DNA from: Oxalobacteraceae bacterium CAVE-383
Lineage (GTDB): Bacteria > Pseudomonadota > Gammaproteobacteria > Burkholderiales > Burkholderiaceae_D
Assembly (NCBI GenBank): GCA_004134995.1
Contig: REGP01000001.1
Span: forward strand, 682,001 to 746,000
Direction of reading: 5' to 3'
Length of the DNA stretch: 64,000 bases
Positions 57,530 through 64,000 of this stretch are shown here, piece by piece (within the stretch, counting starts at the first letter, position 1; each line of letters opens with the position of its first letter). Made by a program: the position numbers and the translations under genes. Below the pieces are notes generated by a model, which was not told the DNA's origin, ran no database searches, and was given only the letters and a program-made list of their open reading frames with translations.

Positions 57530-57562
57530 TCGGGATTTTCTGCAATCAAGCAATTCAATTAA

Positions 57563-58600
<1,038 letters not shown>

Positions 58601-58660
58601 TTTGGCAAGAACCAAATAACCGCGGTTGACTCCAAGCCCGGTTATGTTTATGTTTTGAAA

Positions 58661-58685
58661 GGGCGTACTCGGTACGCCCTTTTTT
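58661..58685 (+). terminator. Rho-independent terminator of the ilv operon
   Basis: A perfect 8-bp stem GGGCGTAC / GTACGCCC (58661-58668 and 58672-58679) with a 3-nt loop, followed by T6. Confidence 0.92.
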
Positions 58686-58699
58686 ACTTGGAGAAGACA

Positions 58700-59473
58700 A
58701 TGAATTTACGCAAGCCCTTGAATCTTTGCATCGCCATGCTTGCCGCTACCGCCTGCATCGGCGCGCAGGCGCAGGTATCCGGCATTACCGCGACGCAGAT
58801 CATCGTGCCTGCGTACGGCGAGGTGGTGCAGCCCAACGATCAGGCCCAGGCCACTTTGATGATCGAAGAGCAGGACAAGGACAAGGCCGCGGCCGCATCG
58901 CGCGTAAATCAGCGAACCGCGCAGGGCATCGGCATATTGCGCCAGCAGGATCCTCAGGCCAAGCTGAAAACCCATGGTTATTACACCTATGCCGTTTATC
59001 CGGATGACCAGCCGCGTTCCAGCGGCGGCGTGATCAAGCCGCGTCAGCCGATCGGCTGGCGAGTGGGCCAGTATCTGGAATTGACCACGACCAATCTGCG
59101 CACATTGCCGCAGGCGATCGCGGCGATACAGACGCAAGGCCCGGGGCAGATGACGCTGAACGGACTGAACTTCGGCCTCAGCCTGGCGGCGGCCAAACAG
59201 TCGGACGCGGCGCTGATCGATGCGACGTATAAAAATCTGACCGAGCGGATAGCCTCGATTGCGCGCGCCATGAACCGCAATCCGGCCGATCTGCTGCTCG
59301 ATACGCTCGATTTCGAAGGCTCGGGCAACTATGCGCAGAACGAGGCAATGCCGAAAACCATGATGATGCGCGCGGCAGCCGCCCCGGCGCAGGATGCGGT
59401 GGCCGAGCCGAGCTTCGAGCCCGGTGAAACCACGCTGACCATGCGCGCGGTCGGCAAACTGAAATTCAAATAG
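58700..59473 (+). CDS. SIMPL (DUF541) domain-containing periplasmic protein
   Basis: A 257-residue protein with a signal peptide (LNLCIAMLAATACIGAQAQ) and a SIMPL/DUF541 domain (ATQIIVPAYGEVVQPNDQAQ through LNGLNFGLSLAAAKQSDAAL to the C-terminal MRAVGKLKF). The family is widespread and poorly characterised, with links to oxidative-stress resistance in some members. GGAGA precedes the ATG, immediately behind the ilv terminator. Confidence 0.88.
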   Translation: MNLRKPLNLCIAMLAATACIGAQAQVSGITATQIIVPAYGEVVQPNDQAQATLMIEEQDKDKAAAASRVNQRTAQGIGILRQQDPQAKLKTHGYYTYAVYPDDQPRSSGGVIKPRQPIGWRVGQYLELTTTNLRTLPQAIAAIQTQGPGQMTLNGLNFGLSLAAAKQSDAALIDATYKNLTERIASIARAMNRNPADLLLDTLDFEGSGNYAQNEAMPKTMMMRAAAAPAQDAVAEPSFEPGETTLTMRAVGKLKFK

Positions 59474-59585
59474 AACACCGGTCTTTACGTTACATTTGTA
59501 GCGCGCTCGACTAGAATGTGCGGGTTTCGCCGCGAATGCGGCGGAGCGGGGCGAAGCCCTGCAAGCCAATTGAAACGGAGTCACC

Positions 59586-60485
59586 ATGGCAAGTTTTCGA
59601 CGCCGTCGCGGTAAAAGCGGCGGCCCCTCTTTTTCCCGGTTGTTGCGCGCCAAAAACGCGGCGGACGACTCGCTCGGCCGCGAACATCTCGACGCATTGA
59701 GCGGCACGGCGCGGCCGCAGCGTCGCCGCCGCGGCATTTATCTGTTGCCGAACGCATTCACCACTGCCGCGCTGTTTTGCGGTTTCTATGCCATCGTCAT
59801 GGCGATGAACCTGAAATTCGATAATGCATCGATCGCCATTTTCGTGGCAATGGTATTGGACAGCCTGGACGGCCGGGTGGCGCGCATGACCAATACCCAA
59901 AGCGAATTCGGTGCGCAATACGACAGTCTGTCGGACATGGTTTCGTTCGGCGCCGCGCCGGCGCTGGTGATTTACGAATGGTCGCTGCGCGGCATGGGCA
60001 AGCTCGGCTGGCTGGCCGCTTTCGTGTATTGCGTCGGCGGCGCCCTGCGGCTGGCGCGCTTCAATACCAACATCGCGGTGGTCGACAAGCGTTATTTCCA
60101 GGGGCTGCCCAGCCCGGCCGCGGCCGCGATGGTGGCCGGTTTCGTCTGGGTGATGGACGACCTGCGCTTCGCCGGCGCCGACCTGAACTGGATTTCCTGG
60201 GTCATTACGCTGTATGCAGGCGTCACCATGGTCAGCAACGTGCCTTTCTACAGTTTCAAGGACATCAATTTCCGCAAGCCGATGCCGTTCATCGCTTCGC
60301 TGCTGGTGGTGGTCATGCTGGTCGCCATTTCGAGCGATCCGTCGAGCGTGTTGTTCGGTCTGTTCGTGCTCTATGGCGTATCGGGCTATGCGGTTTACGG
60401 CTGGCGCTGGTACAAGGGCAAGCCGGTGGCGCTGGTGCAGCCTGCCGTCAAAACCGAATCCACGCGCGATCGGGAACCGGAATAA
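59586..60485 (+). CDS. pssA: CDP-diacylglycerol-serine O-phosphatidyltransferase
   Basis: A 299-residue inner-membrane enzyme of phosphatidylethanolamine synthesis. It has the CDP-alcohol phosphotransferase signature D-x2-DG-x2-AR-x8-G-x3-D-x3-D within DSLDGRVARMTNTQSEFGAQ followed by YDSLSD. About seven hydrophobic segments follow from residue 48, and a basic N-terminus (RRRRGKSGG) precedes them, as in PssA type II. The 3' end overlaps the convergent DUF2917 gene by 38 bp. Confidence 0.95.
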   Translation: MASFRRRRGKSGGPSFSRLLRAKNAADDSLGREHLDALSGTARPQRRRRGIYLLPNAFTTAALFCGFYAIVMAMNLKFDNASIAIFVAMVLDSLDGRVARMTNTQSEFGAQYDSLSDMVSFGAAPALVIYEWSLRGMGKLGWLAAFVYCVGGALRLARFNTNIAVVDKRYFQGLPSPAAAAMVAGFVWVMDDLRFAGADLNWISWVITLYAGVTMVSNVPFYSFKDINFRKPMPFIASLLVVVMLVAISSDPSSVLFGLFVLYGVSGYAVYGWRWYKGKPVALVQPAVKTESTRDREPE

Positions 60486-60819
60486 GGCGACGCAGAAAAT
60501 TGCCCGCGCGCGCCGGCGCGACATACGTCACGGACGCGATGGACACGGCGGCTGCGGCATTGGCCGATCCCGACGCCGGGCTTCTGCCGGCGCGCAGGCA
60601 AAACCAGCCGCTGCGCTCTACATTGAGGCATTCGCCTTCCTGCAATGAAACTTCCGGCGGGAACGCGACTTCCGCGGTTGCCGCAGGCGCCGCCCGCACA
60701 TTGCCGCCGGCCGCGAGCAGCATCGTGCCGCGCGCCAGCCATACCCAATAAACCTGTGTTCCAGATAACTGCTGTTGCTGTGCTTGCGGCGATTGCCGCT
60801 GGACGCTGGCTGACATCAT
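60448..60819 (-). CDS. DUF2917 domain-containing protein
   Basis: A 123-residue protein with a DUF2917-like beta domain (VYWVWLARGTMLLAAGGNVR, then LQEGECLNVERSGWFCLRAG). The Gln-rich N-terminus may be disordered. The function is unknown. It is divergent from a MocR-type regulator, a recurrent neighbour of DUF2917 genes, which suggests control by that regulator. GGGAG upstream fits either of two consecutive ATGs (60819 or 60816). Confidence 0.75.
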   Translation of the reverse strand: MMSASVQRQSPQAQQQQLSGTQVYWVWLARGTMLLAAGGNVRAAPAATAEVAFPPEVSLQEGECLNVERSGWFCLRAGRSPASGSANAAAAVSIASVTYVAPARAGNFLRRLIPVPDRAWIRF

Positions 60820-60989
60820 GGCTCCCGATTGTTTGCGATGAATAAAGAATAGCGATTCACCATCTCGCAAAACAGACACAAACGTCGGGAAGCGCATACA
60901 GAACAGCGCGTTTTTACATCATCTGTTACTGTCGCTTTATCGTTGCTCTGTATCTGTTCCGATTCCCGTACTCAGGCCATGATTGCCTT

Positions 60990-62489
60990 ATGCAAACGCA
61001 AACACCCGCCTCATCGCTGCTGGACGCGCCATTGCCCCGCCCCGGCCAGGCTGCACAGCCGCTGTATCGCCGCCTGGCCGATCATTACCTCACGGTAATA
61101 CAGGCCGGCACCCTGGCGCCGGGCGACCGGATGCCGTCGGTGCGCCATCTGATGCGCCAGCATGAGGTCAGCCTGTCGACGGCGCTGCAGGCATGGCGCC
61201 ATCTGGAACAGGGCGGCTGGCTGGAAGCGCGCGACCGTTCCGGCTATTTTGTGCGCCAGCCGAAACGCACCGCCATCGGGCCGGCGACCGAACCCGCCAT
61301 CCTGACCGCGCAGGTGCCGGCGCAATATCTCGGCATGCATCAGCGCCTGTCGGAAATCATCTCCCAGGGCCGGCAGCAGCCGATCCGCATCGATCTGAGC
61401 AGTTGCAATTGCGCTTCCGAACAATATGCGGTGAATGCCTTGAAGAATGGGACGATACGGACGCTGCGCCAGAATCCGTCCGTGCTGACGTCGGTGCTGC
61501 CGTATAACGGTCATCCGGCGTTCCGCACGGCGGTCGCGCGGCGCGCGTTGCGGACCGGCATCCAGATCACGCCCGATCAGGTGGTTGTCACGCAAGGCTG
61601 CATCGAAGCGATCAATCTGGCCCTGCGCGCGGTGGCGCAGCCGGGCGACATCATCGCGGTCGAATCGCCGACCTTCTACGGCGTGCTGCATGCCTTGGAA
61701 AGCCTCGGCATGCGCGCGCTGGAGATTCCGACCAGCCCCGCCACCGGCATCTCCATCGATGCGCTGGAGCTGGCATTGCGCACCTACGACAATGTAAAAG
61801 CGGTGCTGGTGGTGCCGAATCTGCAGAATCCTCTGGGCTGCACCATGCCGGAAGCCAACAAGGCCAGCCTGGTAGCGTTGTGCGAACGGCATGCGGTGGC
61901 GCTGATCGAGGACGATACCTATACCGAATTATCGGACAGCAGCGTGCCGCTGACGGCGTTGAAGGCGCGCGACCGCACCGGCAACGTCATTTATTGCGCC
62001 TCGCTCAACAAGGTCCTCGCGGCCGGCATGCGCCTGGGCTGGCTGACCGGCGGCAAGTGGCAGGCGCGGGTCGAAATGCTGAAATATTCACAGACGCGCG
62101 CCAACGAAGTGCTGTCGCAGATCGTGGCGGCCGATTTCATGATGGAGGGCGGCTACGATCGCCATCTGCGCCGCATGCGCGATTACCTGCGCGGCCAGCG
62201 CGAAAAGATGGCCGAAGCGGTGGCGTCGTATTTTCCGGCGGGAACGCGCTTGACGATTCCGAAGGGCGGCATCGTGCTGTGGGTCGAATTGCCGGGGCCG
62301 GCATCGTCACAGGCGATATTCGAGGCTGCCCTGAAGCAGGGCATCCGCATCGCGCCCGGCGTGATGTTTACCAATTCCGATCGTTTCGACCATTTTTTGC
62401 GCCTGAGCTGCGGCCAGCAATATACGGAGGAGGTCGACCGCGCCGTGCGGTTTCTCGGCGATACCGCACGGCGGCTGTTGCAGGTATAG
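60990..62489 (+). CDS. MocR-type transcriptional regulator (GntR winged helix plus aminotransferase domain)
   Basis: A 499-residue PLP-binding regulator. A GntR winged helix covers about residues 20-95 (YRRLADHYLTVIQAGTLAPG, GDRMPSVRHLMRQHEVSLST). A class I/II aminotransferase fold covers about 130-495 (VVTQGCIEAINLALRAVAQP, VVPNLQNPLGCTMP), with the PLP lysine in CASLNKVLAAGMRLGW. MocR proteins usually control a divergent or nearby gene. Here that is the DUF2917 gene across about 170 bp. Confidence 0.93.
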   Translation: MQTQTPASSLLDAPLPRPGQAAQPLYRRLADHYLTVIQAGTLAPGDRMPSVRHLMRQHEVSLSTALQAWRHLEQGGWLEARDRSGYFVRQPKRTAIGPATEPAILTAQVPAQYLGMHQRLSEIISQGRQQPIRIDLSSCNCASEQYAVNALKNGTIRTLRQNPSVLTSVLPYNGHPAFRTAVARRALRTGIQITPDQVVVTQGCIEAINLALRAVAQPGDIIAVESPTFYGVLHALESLGMRALEIPTSPATGISIDALELALRTYDNVKAVLVVPNLQNPLGCTMPEANKASLVALCERHAVALIEDDTYTELSDSSVPLTALKARDRTGNVIYCASLNKVLAAGMRLGWLTGGKWQARVEMLKYSQTRANEVLSQIVAADFMMEGGYDRHLRRMRDYLRGQREKMAEAVASYFPAGTRLTIPKGGIVLWVELPGPASSQAIFEAALKQGIRIAPGVMFTNSDRFDHFLRLSCGQQYTEEVDRAVRFLGDTARRLLQV

Positions 62490-62494
62490 GCCGG

Positions 62495-63001
62495 CTACAT
62501 GCCGAAGCCGAACATGCCGTCTCTCTCGTAACGCGGATCCGGGCCGTTTTCAAGCCCGCGCACCACGCCATTTGGATCGACGTAGACCGTCATCATTGAA
62601 TTCCATGCGCCGGCTTCCCGGTAGCCGTAATTCCAGCCGATATTCGGCGTGCGCGCATAATGCTGGACCATGCTCGGCGCGCCCACAATGCGCAGCACGT
62701 CGGCCGAAGTCGAGACATTGGGCTTGATCAACGCGAACTTTTCATTGGTCCAGACTTGCTCGTACGACTTCAACCGGCCGTCCGGGCCGATGCGCGCCAT
62801 ATACGAATATTGGCCGTTGTAGCCCGGCGCATAGGACAGCAGCCGATCGCCGCCATCCTGATAGACCGCGCTCGGCGGACCGCGTTTAGCCACCGTTTCG
62901 GCTTCGGTATCGCCGACGGCGGGCGCGGGGCCGAACATGCTGGCGCAGCCGGAAAGTCCGAGGAGAGCCGCAAAAATGAGGTTTTTGGCAGAATTTTTCA
63001 T
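62495..63001 (-). CDS. Lipoprotein, possibly SmpA/BamE-like fold
   Basis: A 168-residue predicted lipoprotein: MKNSAKNLIFAALLGLSGC with lipobox LSGC. The mature part contains EAETVAKRGPPSAVYQDGGD, similar in pattern to SmpA/OmlA-type small outer-membrane lipoproteins but not diagnostic, and a repeat-like DVLRIVGAPSMVQHYART. AAGGAG precedes this ATG and decides the start. It is divergent from rpsO. Confidence 0.82.
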   Translation of the reverse strand: MKNSAKNLIFAALLGLSGCASMFGPAPAVGDTEAETVAKRGPPSAVYQDGGDRLLSYAPGYNGQYSYMARIGPDGRLKSYEQVWTNEKFALIKPNVSTSADVLRIVGAPSMVQHYARTPNIGWNYGYREAGAWNSMMTVYVDPNGVVRGLENGPDPRYERDGMFGFGM

Positions 63002-63058
63002 AAAAACTCCTTGATAATCAGTGCCTGGCATGGGAATTCATGGATGTTTTGTCGGCTT

Positions 63059-63067
63059 TGCTATATA
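63059..63067 (+). promoter_or_regulatory. Extended -10 element for rpsO
   Basis: TGCTATATA is close to the extended -10 TGnTATAAT, 100 bp before rpsO. No strong -35 is seen, and the intervening leader could hold S15 autoregulatory structure. Confidence 0.4.
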
Positions 63068-63166
63068 CTGCCCGCTGGTCATTTGGCCAATTTTATTTTT
63101 ATTCACGGCTTGCAGGGGTTTTTTTACCCGTAATTACTCCGCCTGCCGCTTGTTAAGGTCTAAATC

Positions 63167-63436
63167 ATGTCTATCCAAAAAGAAGCAAAAGCCGCCATTA
63201 TCTCGGATAATGCCCGTGCTCAGAACGATACCGGTTCTCCGGAAGTCCAAGTTGCGCTGTTGACAGCGCGTATCAACGACCTGAACGGTCACTTCAAGGC
63301 GCATGCCAAGGATCATCATTCCCGCCGTGGTCTGATTATGATGGTTAATCGCCGTAAAAGTTTGCTGTCTTATCTGAAAAGCAAAGACGCAACCCGTTAT
63401 CGTTCGTTGATCGAAAAACTCGGCTTGCGTAAATAA
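63167..63436 (+). CDS. rpsO: 30S ribosomal protein S15
   Basis: An 89-residue S15, exactly the usual length. It has the conserved [40 protein letters not shown] and the C-terminal [11 protein letters not shown]. It binds 16S rRNA early in 30S assembly. It is followed by a terminator and pnp, the standard bacterial order. Confidence 0.98.
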   Translation: MSIQKEAKAAIISDNARAQNDTGSPEVQVALLTARINDLNGHFKAHAKDHHSRRGLIMMVNRRKSLLSYLKSKDATRYRSLIEKLGLRK

Positions 63437-63477
63437 TTTGTTACCGTTGATCCGGTTACAAATTCAATAGCCAAAAC

Positions 63478-63507
63478 GCCCGCATCAGTCCTGATGTGGG
63501 CTTTTTT
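63478..63507 (+). terminator. Rho-independent terminator between rpsO and pnp
   Basis: Arms 63478-63488 and 63491-63501 (11 bp with one G-T pair) followed by T6. Partial read-through into pnp is usual in this arrangement. Confidence 0.85.
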
Positions 63508-63607
63508 GTTTGAAAATTTGAAACGGGTTGGAACGGGCGCATCATTTTTAGTCAGAAGGTGAACGACGGCTCCTGAAAATCCGTCGGCAAAATAGAAAGG
63601 AAACACC

Positions 63608-64000
63608 TTGTTTAATAAAATTACCAAAACTTTCCAATACGGCCAGCATCAAGTGACGCTGGAAACCGGCGAAATCGCCCGCCAGGCTTCCGGCGCGGTC
63701 ATGGTGTCCATTGAAGACACCGTTGTGCTGGCAACCGTGGTGGCCCGCAAGGACGCCAAGCCAGGTCAGGACTTCTTCCCGCTGACTGTCGACTATATCG
63801 AAAAAACCTATGCTGCCGGCCGCATTCCGGGCGGTTTCTTCAAGCGCGAAGGCAAGCCTTCGGAAAAAGAAACACTGACATCGCGTCTGATCGATCGTCC
63901 TATCCGTCCACTGTTTCCTGAGGGCTACCTGAACGAAGTGCAGGTCATCGTGCACGTGCTGTCGGTCAATCCGGAAATCGATCCGGACATCGCCGCGATG
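63608..64000 (+). CDS. pnp: Polyribonucleotide nucleotidyltransferase (PNPase), 5' part
   Basis: The first 131 codons of PNPase, cut by the window end. It shows the RNase PH-like first domain ([55 protein letters not shown]). It degrades RNA 3' to 5' by phosphorolysis as part of the degradosome. The start is TTG at 63608, with AAAGGA at 63595-63600; the protein reads MFNKITKTF if initiated there, matching PNPase N-termini. Confidence 0.96.
   Translation, partial: MFNKITKTFQYGQHQVTLETGEIARQASGAVMVSIEDTVVLATVVARKDAKPGQDFFPLTVDYIEKTYAAGRIPGGFFKREGKPSEKETLTSRLIDRPIRPLFPEGYLNEVQVIVHVLSVNPEIDPDIAAM

Overview
The window looks like an ordinary, densely coded, GC-rich (about 60%) chromosome segment from a betaproteobacterium of the order Burkholderiales, most likely Oxalobacteraceae or a near relative. 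This is inferred from protein types and gene neighbourhoods: the sigma/DUF3619/DUF3106/RDD operon, ftrABCD, ilvI-ilvH-ilvC with pssA, DUF2917 beside a MocR regulator, and rpsO-pnp. I cannot name the genus. I see no rRNA, tRNA, CRISPR array, prophage or intact insertion sequence.

Layout. 1-10.7 kb: the 3'-truncated end of a sterol-desaturase-type hydroxylase, a GlxA-type AraC regulator, an M24 peptidase, a DnaK with its own CbpA/CbpM co-chaperone pair, an ECF41-type sigma factor with its carboxymuconolactone-decarboxylase partner, an orphan ABC substrate-binding protein, and an amidohydrolase/class II aldolase pair. 10.7-15.2 kb: a two-partner secretion operon (TpsB, TpsA and a secreted FecR-domain protein). 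15.3-19.1 kb: pobA, a second class II aldolase and a DHA2-type exporter. 19.2-33.5 kb: mixed small genes and regulators (HDOD, TPR-methyltransferase, YcaO, CDF transporter, MFS/TetR, S24-type repressor, ferredoxin, response regulator, glycerate kinase) and several uncharacterised small proteins.

33.5-38.5 kb: a complete branched-chain amino-acid ABC transporter (SBP-livH-livM-livG-livF) that runs into a convergent topoisomerase IB gene. 39.8-46.7 kb: a CorC/CNNM-type membrane protein, a DUF4197 protein, the ftrABCD ferrous-iron uptake operon behind a Fur-box-like site, and rhlE. 46.8-54.8 kb: a hydrolase, suhB, trmJ, hslO, a gamma carbonic anhydrase, and a five-gene operon led by an ECF sigma factor. 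55.3-64 kb: ilvI-ilvH-ilvC, a SIMPL protein, pssA, DUF2917/MocR, a lipoprotein, rpsO and the 5' part of pnp, which runs off the window.

The items most worth follow-up are: two identically spaced ECF41-type promoter motifs; a 37-bp-arm inverted repeat of about 130 bp at 22.8 kb; a non-coding interval at 30.24-30.61 kb with an orphan terminator and a perfect 22-bp palindrome; the TpsB-TpsA-FecR operon; the dnaK-cbpA-cbpM cluster without grpE or dnaJ; and a promoter plus short leader ORF ahead of ilvI. I did not find a clear, completely novel multi-gene system. Homology calls come from reading sequence motifs, not from database searches.
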